The notes beneath the pieces are model-generated. The model made no database searches and was not told where the DNA came from. It saw nothing but the letters and a program-made list of their open reading frames with translations. From assembly GCF_001750105.1 (NCBI RefSeq), contig NZ_CP014143.1, positions 930,001 to 994,000 of the forward strand: DNA of 64,000 nucleotides, read 5' to 3'. Shown one piece after another: positions 41,780 to 47,733 of the stretch (positions are counted from its first letter, which is position 1; every line of letters starts with the position of its first letter). The stretch comes from Microbulbifer aggregans (lineage in GTDB: Bacteria > Pseudomonadota > Gammaproteobacteria > Pseudomonadales > Cellvibrionaceae). Both the position numbers and the translations under genes were made by a program.

Positions 41780-41803
41780 AGCCAAGCCCTTGCGGGCTTG
41801 GCT
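41780..41803 (-). terminator. Intercistronic hairpin between pstS and pstC (attenuator candidate)
   Basis: AGCCAAGCCC / GGGCTTGGCT is a 10-bp perfect stem with a 4-nt loop; on the minus strand it is followed by TTTTC. It lies 43 nt past pstS and about 100 nt before pstC, so it could stop part of transcription and raise PstS over the permeases. Confidence 0.7.
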
Positions 41804-41845
41804 GGTAAATCCATCTACCTGTTCTTGTCGAAATCTTATCGCAAC

Positions 41846-42898
41846 TTATTTCTGGGCCAGGTTGCTCAGGGCATTCATTTCGCGAACATTCTTGGCCACC
41901 TGCTGACGCTTGGCTGTGGGCAGGGGAATCATGCCCTTGTCCGCCAGGTAACCGTCTTCGCCCCAGGCGCGCTCGCTGGTGAATTCAGCCAAGAACTGCT
42001 TCATACCGGGGATCACGCTCGCGTGTGCTTTCTTCACATAGATGAACAGCGGGCGGGAAACCGGATAGCTCTGGTCGGCAATGCTGTCGAAGGTGGGCTT
42101 GTGACCTTCGATGATGGAACCGTGCACCTTGTCGGCGTTCTGGTCCAGGAAGCTGAAACCGAAGATACCCAGTGCGTTCGGGTTGGCCACCAGCTTATTC
42201 ACGATCAGGTTGTCGTTTTCACCGGCTTCGATGTAAGCGCCATCTTCGCGTACGGTGTGGCAGATCGCCTTGTACGCATTCTTGTCTTCGCTTTTCTTGG
42301 CGGCAATCCAGTCAAACTTCTTACAGCCACCTTCCATCGCCAGCTCGGCGAACGCGTCGCGGGTACCGGAAGTGGGGGGCGGGCCCAGTACTTCGATCTT
42401 CACATTCGGCAGCGCAGGGTTCACTTCTTTCCAGGTCTTGTAGGGATTCTCGACCAGAGTTTCGGAACCGTCCGGATTCGGCACTTCCTTGGCCAGGGCC
42501 AGGAAGATGTCCTTGCGGCTCAGCTCGAAAGTCTCTTTGCTTTTGGCGTTGGCCATTACGATGCCGTCATAGCCCACCTGGACCTCAACTACATCGACGC
42601 CGTTCTCCTGACACATGTCCAGCTCGGACTGCTTGATGCGGCGGGAAGCGCCGGTGATATCCGCAGTGCTCTCGCCCACGCCCTGGCAGAACAGCTTCAT
42701 ACCGCCACCGGTACCGGTGGACTCAACGACTGGAGTCTTGAACTGGGTCGCGCGGCTGAAACGCTCCGCCACGGTGGTGGTGAACGGATAAACGGTGGAG
42801 GAACCGACAATGCTGATATGATCGCGGGCCGCAGTGGCCGCCTGGGACGCGGCGATGGTCAGTGCCGCCAGGGAAGTGGCCAGAATCTGTTTGTTCAT
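41846..42898 (-). CDS. pstS: Phosphate-binding protein PstS
   Basis: Periplasmic phosphate receptor of the Pst importer, 350 residues. The start MNKQILATSLAALTIAASQA gives a clean signal peptide and follows GGAGCT; the frame runs 16 codons further upstream without a signal. The phosphate-binding segments are SIVGSSTVYPFTTTVAERFS, TGGGMKLFCQG, DITGASRRIKQSE and PPTSGTRDAFAELAM. First gene of pstSCAB-phoU, under a double Pho box with a matching -10. Confidence 0.96.
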   Translation of the reverse strand: MNKQILATSLAALTIAASQAATAARDHISIVGSSTVYPFTTTVAERFSRATQFKTPVVESTGTGGGMKLFCQGVGESTADITGASRRIKQSELDMCQENGVDVVEVQVGYDGIVMANAKSKETFELSRKDIFLALAKEVPNPDGSETLVENPYKTWKEVNPALPNVKIEVLGPPPTSGTRDAFAELAMEGGCKKFDWIAAKKSEDKNAYKAICHTVREDGAYIEAGENDNLIVNKLVANPNALGIFGFSFLDQNADKVHGSIIEGHKPTFDSIADQSYPVSRPLFIYVKKAHASVIPGMKQFLAEFTSERAWGEDGYLADKGMIPLPTAKRQQVAKNVREMNALSNLAQK

Positions 42899-42933
42899 GG
42901 ATAGCTCCAATGTGTGCTTGTGTTTCAGCGGCG

Positions 42934-42989
42934 ATGCTAGGAACAACGGGTGACGATTCTATGAATGAAATGTGACAAAAAGGTTACAT
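42934..42989 (-). promoter_or_regulatory. Double Pho box and -10 element of the pstS promoter
   Basis: Reading the minus strand, four 7-bp half-sites recur every 11 bp: ATGTAAC (42983-42989), TTGTCAC (42972-42978), CATTCAT (42961-42967) and TCGTCAC (42950-42956), separated by 4-bp AT-rich spacers. A -10-like TAGCAT (42934-42939) begins 10 nt after the last half-site. This is the arrangement of a strong PhoB-activated promoter with two tandem Pho boxes. Confidence 0.8.
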
Positions 42990-43075
42990 GTCGCCCATTG
43001 CGGCCACTGGCACCGGATTGGCGCCGGGGTTAGTCTTTGCACACAGAACAATAAGATGTAGAGAGAGAACTCCCC

Positions 43076-43654
43076 ATGCCCCCCCTGGTGCCCCTCGCCC
43101 GGCAACTTGACCGGCTGGCCACTTCTGCCGGCAGCCTGCTCGGCTGGTTTACCCTCGCCATGGTGCTGCTGCAGAGCGCCGTCGTCCTCCTGCGCTACGG
43201 TTTTGACGGGGGCTCGGTGGCCCTGCAGGACGCAGTCCTGTACCTGCACGGCGCAGTCCTGATGCTGGGCCTCGCCTACGCCCTGCACACCGACGCCCAC
43301 GTGCGGGTGGACGTCTTCTACCGGCGCATGTCCCACCGTGGCCGGGCCTGGGTGAACGCAGTAGGTACCCTGGTCTTCCTGCTGCCCCTGTGTGTATTCA
43401 TCATTCTCGGCAGCTGGCACTTCACCGCCGCCAGCTGGGCCGTGCGCGAAGCCAGCTCCAGCGCCGGCGGCCTGCCGGGTATCTTCCTGCTCAAGAGCCT
43501 GATTCCCCTGTCCGCACTGACACTGGGCCTGCAGGGCATCGCCCAGCTTTGCCGCAGCCTGGCGGAACTGATGCTGGTGGAGTCCAGGCCGCCGGCAGCG
43601 TCCGTTGTTGCCGAAGAACCCGTGACCAAAGCGGTAGAGGAGGCGGGCGCATGA
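43076..43654 (+). CDS. TRAP transporter small permease (DctQ-like)
   Basis: Four-helix inner-membrane subunit of a tripartite ATP-independent periplasmic transporter, 192 residues. Hydrophobic segments occur at about 18-40, 56-74, 95-117 and 140-160, with the DctQ-type LQDAVLYLHGAVLMLGLAYA and VRVDVFYRRMS. The C-terminal tail is charged. It overlaps the large permease by 4 nt (ATGA). It is divergent from pstS, sharing a 177-nt region. Confidence 0.88.
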   Translation: MPPLVPLARQLDRLATSAGSLLGWFTLAMVLLQSAVVLLRYGFDGGSVALQDAVLYLHGAVLMLGLAYALHTDAHVRVDVFYRRMSHRGRAWVNAVGTLVFLLPLCVFIILGSWHFTAASWAVREASSSAGGLPGIFLLKSLIPLSALTLGLQGIAQLCRSLAELMLVESRPPAASVVAEEPVTKAVEEAGA

Positions 43655-45012
43655 TGGAGCTCATCCCCCTGCTGATGTTTGTCGCCGTCTGCGCGGCGCT
43701 GATGTTCGGCTACCCGGTGGCTTTCACCCTGGGCGGCACGGCGCTGCTGGCCGCGGGCCTCGGTATCGTTTTCGGTGCCTTTGACGCCGAACTGCTGCGC
43801 GCCTTTCCCGACCGCCTGTTCGGCATCATGCAGAACGGCACCCTGATGGCGGTGCCGCTGTTTGTCCTGATGGGTGTCATGCTCGAGCGGGCGCGGATCG
43901 CGGAGGAACTGCTGGTGAATCTGGCGCGGGTATTCTCCCGGGTGCCGGCGGGGATGGCAGTATCGGTGGTGGTGGTCGGTGCGCTGCTGGCGGCCAGCAC
44001 CGGCATCGTCGGTGCCACCGTGGTAACCATGGGCCTGATGTCCCTGCCCACGATGCTGAACCGTGGCTACTCGCCGCGGCTGGCCACCGGCACCATCTGT
44101 GCCACCGGCACGCTCGGACAGATCATCCCGCCGTCCATCGCCCTGGTCCTGCTCGGCGACACCCTTTCCAATGCCTACCAGCAGGCGCAGCTCTCTGCCG
44201 GTATCTTCAACCCGCAGCCGGTGAGTGTCGGCGACCTGTTCGTGGGGGCCATCATTCCGGGCCTGCTGCTGGTGGCGGCTTACATCATCTACCTGCTGTT
44301 CGTCGCCCGGCGGGAGCCGGCGGTGGCCAAGCCGGCGGCGGAAAGCGTGAACCTGGCCGAGACCCTGAAGAGCCTGGTGCCGCCCATCGGCCTGATGGTG
44401 CTGGTGCTCGGTTCGATCATCACCGGTGCCGCTACTCCTACCGAGGCAGCGGCCGTTGGTGCCCTCGGCGCCGGTATCCTGGCGGTGAGCCGCGGCGCCC
44501 TGAACTGGGACCGCGCCGGGGAAGTAGGGCAGAGCACGCTCAAGGTCACCGCCATGGTTTTCGCCATCCTGATCGGTGCGTCGCTGTTTTCGCTGGTGTT
44601 CCGCGGTTACGACGGCGAAGAACTGGTGACCCACTTCTTCAACAGCCTGCCCGGCGGTGTGGTGGGCGCCACCCTGCTGGTGATGGTGGTGATCTTCCTG
44701 CTCGGCTTTATCCTCGACTTTATCGAGATCACCTTCGTGGTGGTGCCCATTGTCGGACCGGTGCTGCTGGCCATGGGTGTGGATCCGATCTGGCTTGGCA
44801 TCATGATCGCCATCAACCTGCAGACCTCGTTCCTGACCCCACCGTTTGGCTTTGCACTCTTCTACCTGCGCGGCGTGGCCCCGGAAACCGTCGCCACCGG
44901 TGCCATCTACCGCGGCGTGGTGCCGTTCATCATGATTCAGCTGCTGGTGATGATGCTGCTGGCCCTGTGGCCGTCGCTGGCTACCTGGTTGCCGGGGTAT
45001 CTGGCGAGTTGA
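43651..45012 (+). CDS. TRAP transporter large permease (DctM-like)
   Basis: Ion-coupled transport subunit, 453 residues, beginning at the ATG that overlaps the dctQ stop and follows GAGGAGG. The family's features are clear: GYPVAFTLGG near the start, VPLFVLMGVMLERARIAEEL, GTICATGTLGQIIPPSIALV, GAATPTEAAAVGALGAGIL, and NLQTSFLTPPFGFALFYLRG near the end, with about a dozen membrane segments. The DctP binding subunit is not adjacent; the only one in the window lies 10.7 kb away on the other strand. Confidence 0.92.
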   Translation: MMELIPLLMFVAVCAALMFGYPVAFTLGGTALLAAGLGIVFGAFDAELLRAFPDRLFGIMQNGTLMAVPLFVLMGVMLERARIAEELLVNLARVFSRVPAGMAVSVVVVGALLAASTGIVGATVVTMGLMSLPTMLNRGYSPRLATGTICATGTLGQIIPPSIALVLLGDTLSNAYQQAQLSAGIFNPQPVSVGDLFVGAIIPGLLLVAAYIIYLLFVARREPAVAKPAAESVNLAETLKSLVPPIGLMVLVLGSIITGAATPTEAAAVGALGAGILAVSRGALNWDRAGEVGQSTLKVTAMVFAILIGASLFSLVFRGYDGEELVTHFFNSLPGGVVGATLLVMVVIFLLGFILDFIEITFVVVPIVGPVLLAMGVDPIWLGIMIAINLQTSFLTPPFGFALFYLRGVAPETVATGAIYRGVVPFIMIQLLVMMLLALWPSLATWLPGYLAS

Positions 45013-45116
45013 GGGAGGAATGCCGGATAAAAAATTCCGACAGATCAATAGGTATCTGTCAAAGGCGATGGCGCGTGGCTGCCAAGTCCCGGTGATCGTT
45101 AGCAAGCAGTAAGGCG

Positions 45117-45209
45117 TCGTAACTCTCACAGCCGGGGCGGCCGGAGCGTAGCGTAGGTTGTCCCGAGCAGGCCTGCAGGGCCGGAGCATACTGCCTGTGA
45201 TTGTTAGGA
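45117..45209 (-). repeat. attC site 1 (degenerate, array end)
   Basis: On the minus strand it runs from CTCCTAACAATCACAG to CTGTGAGAGTTACGA, 93 nt. The R'' box TCCTAAC is good; the R' box GTTACGA deviates from GTTRRRY. The TAA stop of the upstream ORF lies inside R''. A lone GTTAGCA just to the left (45099-45105) could be the remnant of a further site. Confidence 0.65.
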
Positions 45210-45533
45210 GCGTGCTCTGATGTCATAAGTTGCTGCTAAATCTAGGATCAGACTCACCGTGGAGGCTTGATGATCTGATGCGGAAACCAACACCATCAAT
45301 GTGTCGGCTCCTGATTCATTAGAAATGGCAAAGTCTAGCTTTTCAGATCCGCAGAATGAATATTCGAAGTATGCCGGAATTTCACTATCGGTACCCTCCA
45401 TGCCAAATTCAATAGCGTCTATGTCGAGATCAGAAATTTTATAGCTAACTAGTCTAGCTAACTCATTAAGAACAAAGTCCTTATTGGATCGCCACACCCA
45501 AGAACTAACATTATATTTTTTCGCTGCGCTCAA
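45204..45533 (-). CDS. Cassette ORF 1, unknown protein
   Basis: A 109-residue protein that I do not recognise: soluble, acidic, with no signal or membrane segment (GMEGTDSEIPAYFEYSFCGS, LVSASDHQASTVSLILDLAA). Its TAA stop sits within the attC R'' box. The only start in frame before the body is TTG, 10 nt after the preceding attC core, with no clear RBS, so the N-terminus is uncertain. Codon use is AT-richer than in the flanking core genes, as expected of cassette DNA. Confidence 0.6.
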   Translation of the reverse strand: MSAAKKYNVSSWVWRSNKDFVLNELARLVSYKISDLDIDAIEFGMEGTDSEIPAYFEYSFCGSEKLDFAISNESGADTLMVLVSASDHQASTVSLILDLAATYDIRARS

Positions 45534-45543
45534 ACTAGTGAGC

Positions 45544-45624
45544 TACTAACGCCCGCCGCACAGGCGAGCAAATTGTTGTGAGTCCAGCGCATGAAGTGCG
45601 CGACTGTCCCGGCGCTTGTTAGGC
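45544..45624 (-). repeat. attC site 2
   Basis: 81 nt on the minus strand, from GCCTAACAAGCGCCGGGACAG to CGGCGGGCGTTAGTA. R'' GCCTAAC and R' GTTAGTA both fit, and the inner arms AAGCGCCG / CGGCGGGC pair imperfectly, the usual attC folding pattern. Confidence 0.85.
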
Positions 45625-45696
45625 AGAGTTACCTTCACAGGACATAGCCAGGCAACTAGCAGAAGTCGATAATTCAAAATAATTGCCCCCAATGTG

Positions 45697-45951
45697 TCAG
45701 GGATAGTATGGGAAATCATCCCTAGTAGCTGCCTCTAGCCATTCGCGATCAATTCCACCGCTAAAGCCAACAACAGAATCAAGATCGCAATACGGACATA
45801 TGGCAGTTTTACCATTCTCACACCAAAATTTAATATCTTCTGGCTTAAACTCCATCAGACAGTTGAAGCATGCTGCGTAATCGCTTGCAAGAAGCTCCTT
45901 ACGATGGAAGCAGCTAGCTGTCCTTACTATCTCCGTATATTTCTTGCTCAA
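45697..45951 (-). CDS. Cassette ORF 2, small zinc-ribbon-like cytoplasmic protein
   Basis: An 84-residue protein with two cysteine pairs, ACFNC and CPYC, separated by about 26 residues, that could bind zinc. The stretch HRKELLASDYAACFNCLMEF and TAICPYCDLDSVVG resembles a family of small cytoplasmic proteins often found in integron cassettes, function unknown. The start is TTG, 14 nt after the attC box GTTAGGC, whose AGG may serve as a weak Shine-Dalgarno. The ORF ends about 70 nt before its attC. Confidence 0.65.
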   Translation of the reverse strand: MSKKYTEIVRTASCFHRKELLASDYAACFNCLMEFKPEDIKFWCENGKTAICPYCDLDSVVGFSGGIDREWLEAATRDDFPYYP

Positions 45952-45958
45952 GCTATCT

Positions 45959-46016
45959 GCCTAACACCCAAAGCAGCCGCTCAGACTACTGTGTCGGCTG
46001 CCTTAGCTTGTTAAGG
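45959..46016 (-). repeat. attC site 3
   Basis: 58 nt on the minus strand, from CCTTAACAAGCTAAGGCAGCC to GGCTGCTTTGGGTGTTAGGC. R' GTTAGGC is a perfect match to GTTRRRY; GGCAGCC / GGCTGC form the inner stem. The upstream ORF ends inside it. Confidence 0.88.
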
Positions 46017-46306
46017 GTCGATGGTCGATCCGCCCCCATTACGAAGTTGTGAAGCGCTTTACCTTTTCTAAGTAGGTAGTACGCCAAGCCAGTGTAAAGC
46101 AGAACCCTAATTAAGGCAGGAATAAAAACCGTCTCAGCACCAAAGCTAGCCAGTTCCGTTCCGAGAGTCTCAATATCTTCGATAAAGTTCACTCTAATCA
46201 GGAAGTAGCCATTCGCGATGACCTGAACCAAGCTCTCTAGCGACTTGTATAGAAAAAAGAGCCCCATTAAACGGATGGCGACCCAATATGTATCTGACTT
46301 TTCCAA
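45986..46306 (-). CDS. Cassette ORF 3, small membrane protein
   Basis: A 106-residue protein with two hydrophobic segments, AIRLMGLFFLYKSLESLVQV and FIPALIRVLLYTGLAYYLL, so probably a two-pass membrane protein of unknown function. The last ten or so codons run into attC site 3. The TTG start is preceded by AAGGA at 7-nt spacing, and that AAGGA is part of the neighbouring attC R' box GTTAAGG. An internal ATG 13 codons in is an alternative start. Confidence 0.6.
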   Translation of the reverse strand: MEKSDTYWVAIRLMGLFFLYKSLESLVQVIANGYFLIRVNFIEDIETLGTELASFGAETVFIPALIRVLLYTGLAYYLLRKGKALHNFVMGADRPSTLNKLRQPTQ

Positions 46307-46314
46307 TATGTGGT

Positions 46315-46432
46315 CCTTAACGCCGTGCGCAGCGGCGGCTTACTTTGTGGAATTTTTGCGCAAAAGTGGGAGCGTAGCAACTGCGCAAAAAGTGCACAGA
46401 GTAAGACGTCGGTCTGCCGCACCTTGTTATGT
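46315..46432 (-). repeat. attC site 4 (long type)
   Basis: 118 nt, R'' ACATAAC and R' GTTAAGG on the minus strand. A long imperfect stem is formed by GCGGCTTACTTTGTG...TTTTTGCGC and GCGCAAAAA...CAGAGTAAG. It closely resembles site 5, sharing blocks of 15 and 12 nt. Confidence 0.85.
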
Positions 46433-46437
46433 GCGGG

Positions 46438-46854
46438 CTACCAGTACGCTCTTTTGTCTATATATGCTATTAATTTCGTATTTATATATGCAAAAAAGAA
46501 TGCAAGGGGCGTTGTTATCGCCATAGGCTTTAACAAAACCCAAGAAAGCGCGCCAAGTGCGAGCAGAATATACTCTATGGCTAACATATGTGAGCGCCTT
46601 TTTACACCGAGTAAAAATACCCTAATGAACCATGGTTCAGATTTCCATGCTTCGCATTTTTTATCAATCACGATGATTTCCTCTGTAAGTTTTGAAAGTT
46701 CTACTTCAAAAACAGAGGCGAGTGATTTGAGAGTCTCTAGACTAGCTTTATTGCCTGCTTCAACTCTTTGGATAGTTCTTAAGCTCAAACCAGCTAGTTG
46801 AGCTAGCTGCTCCTGAGACCAATTTCGCTTTTCTCTTAGCTTCTTAACAATCAT
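46438..46854 (-). CDS. Cassette ORF 4, XRE-family HTH regulator with C-terminal membrane helices
   Basis: A 138-residue protein. Residues 1-55 form a Cro/C1-type helix-turn-helix (LREKRNWSQEQLAQLAGLSL, RTIQRVEAGNKASLETLKSL). After a linker, two hydrophobic segments (AIEYILLALGALSWVLLK and ITTPLAFFFAYINTKLIAYI) suggest a membrane-tethered regulator of the XRE-2TM kind. The ATG start is conventional. The TAG stop lies 6 nt from its attC box. Possible targets are unknown; the cassette has its own roughly 100-nt leader before the ATG. Confidence 0.75.
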   Translation of the reverse strand: MIVKKLREKRNWSQEQLAQLAGLSLRTIQRVEAGNKASLETLKSLASVFEVELSKLTEEIIVIDKKCEAWKSEPWFIRVFLLGVKRRSHMLAIEYILLALGALSWVLLKPMAITTPLAFFFAYINTKLIAYIDKRAYW

Positions 46855-46954
46855 TCCAGTTCCTCACCTCTGTTCGAGGAAACTATGGGGTATTTTGAGT
46901 ACTGTCGGTGACGTCATGCGGCCGCCACCATTGCGACTCGCTTAATAATTATGC

Positions 46955-47071
46955 ACATAACGCCGCAATCAGACGCGGCTTACTTTGTGCACGTTTTGCA
47001 CGAAAATGGGAGCGCAGCGACGGTGCAAAACGTGCACAAAGTAAGACGTCGGCTGCATTGCATTGTTATGG
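46955..47071 (-). repeat. attC site 5 (long type)
   Basis: 117 nt, R'' CCATAAC and R' GTTATGT on the minus strand. The stem halves CTTACTTTGTGCACGTTTTGCAC and GTGCAAAACGTGCACAAAGTAAG are a near-perfect 23-bp inverted repeat. The TAA stop of ORF 5 lies inside R''. Confidence 0.88.
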
Positions 47072-47542
47072 CCGGGAGCCAGGGCGGCTCTCTCCACCTT
47101 TGGTCCCCATCCGAAGACCGAGCCCTATTTTAAGGGTAACTAAGTGCAACCCTATTAAAGTTATTACCAACGCCGGAGCTCCGAAAATAAAACCGGCCAC
47201 TAGAGCCAGCACTCCGAAAACAACAAAATTTTGAACCCAGCCAAGCTTTACATCTTGACCATCTAGATCACACCACTCCCACCAAAGTATGTTCCACCAA
47301 AGGCTCGAAGCAGCTATGTATTCCAGAAGTATACGTTTTGCTCCTACAACACCCCTGGATCTGAGTTCACCTTCAATTCGACTGATGTACTCATCATTAA
47401 ATTGAGTATCGAGATAGCGATCTCCAATTAATGAAAATATGCTTCTTCTTGAAATACTCATAAGCCATAACAGTTTATTCTTAGGCGTGGTCATATCTGG
47501 CCACGTGAGTACATGCACCCATTTGGAGATAGATAAAGCCAT
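47066..47542 (-). CDS. Cassette ORF 5, membrane protein of unknown function
   Basis: A 158-residue protein with an ATG start. The first 100 residues are mostly soluble, with a Trp-rich patch (SLWWNILWWEWCDLDG); a hydrophobic pair follows (FVVFGVLALVAGFIFGAPAL and VITLIGLHLVTLKIGL). The C-terminal tail is basic. The family is not recognised. Its stop codon is embedded in attC site 5. It is the right-most cassette, next to the end of cusA, where a complete integron would carry attI. Confidence 0.65.
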   Translation of the reverse strand: MALSISKWVHVLTWPDMTTPKNKLLWLMSISRRSIFSLIGDRYLDTQFNDEYISRIEGELRSRGVVGAKRILLEYIAASSLWWNILWWEWCDLDGQDVKLGWVQNFVVFGVLALVAGFIFGAPALVITLIGLHLVTLKIGLGLRMGTKGGESRPGSRP

Positions 47543-47640
47543 AGATGGCCAGATATAGCCATGCCTTATATTTCGAAAGAGGCGGGGTGTCGATTGTGGC
47601 GCCAGCCGGCAGGCAGAGTATCGGCCACGACGTTCCAGAA

Positions 47641-47667
47641 CTGTCGGCGCCAGTGCAGCGCCGACAG
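47641..47667. other. Strong hairpin between the cassette array and cusA
   Basis: CTGTCGGCGC / GCGCCGACAG, a 10-bp perfect stem with a 7-nt loop, about 70 nt past the cusA stop. No T-run follows on either strand. It may end the cus transcript or be an array-edge structure; the function is undecided. The rest of the 190-nt gap shows nothing else recognisable. Confidence 0.4.
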
Positions 47668-47733
47668 CTCTTATGGAGCAGTATTAATCGTGGCTTGAAA
47701 AACCCGGCCGGTGGCTTTCACTCACACCGGAAG

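Larger units (their letters stand above)
45117..47542 (-). mobile_element. Cluster of five integron gene cassettes without an integrase (CALIN)
   Basis: Five minus-strand ORFs alternate with five attC-like sites, each site at the 3' end of its ORF. The attC core boxes (RYYYAAC and GTTRRRY types) and internal inverted repeats are visible in each. The DNA is visibly AT-richer than its neighbours. Cassette orientation would put attI and intI at the right-hand end, but the next gene there is the end of cusA and no integrase is seen, so this is a stand-alone array rather than a complete integron. It lies between the TRAP permease and cus genes. Confidence 0.85.

Noticed and set aside
42950..43075. 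Possible Pho control of the divergent TRAP permease genes
   Set aside because: The half-sites are oriented and spaced to a -10 for pstS only; no matching -10 is placed for dctQ.
45039..45060. Inverted repeat GACAGAT / ATCTGTC just after dctM
   Set aside because: Arms are only 7 bp with an 8-nt loop and no T-run, so it is neither a convincing terminator nor an attC site.
43318..45189. A 623-codon open frame on the minus strand opposite dctQ and dctM
   Set aside because: It is rich in His, Gln, Arg and Gly with no domain, which is typical of the antisense of a GC-rich membrane-protein gene; the plus-strand TRAP permeases are unambiguous.
46310..46801. A 163-codon plus-strand frame across attC site 4 and the XRE cassette
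   Set aside because: It reads through an attC site and opposite a good helix-turn-helix gene; no protein character and no start context.
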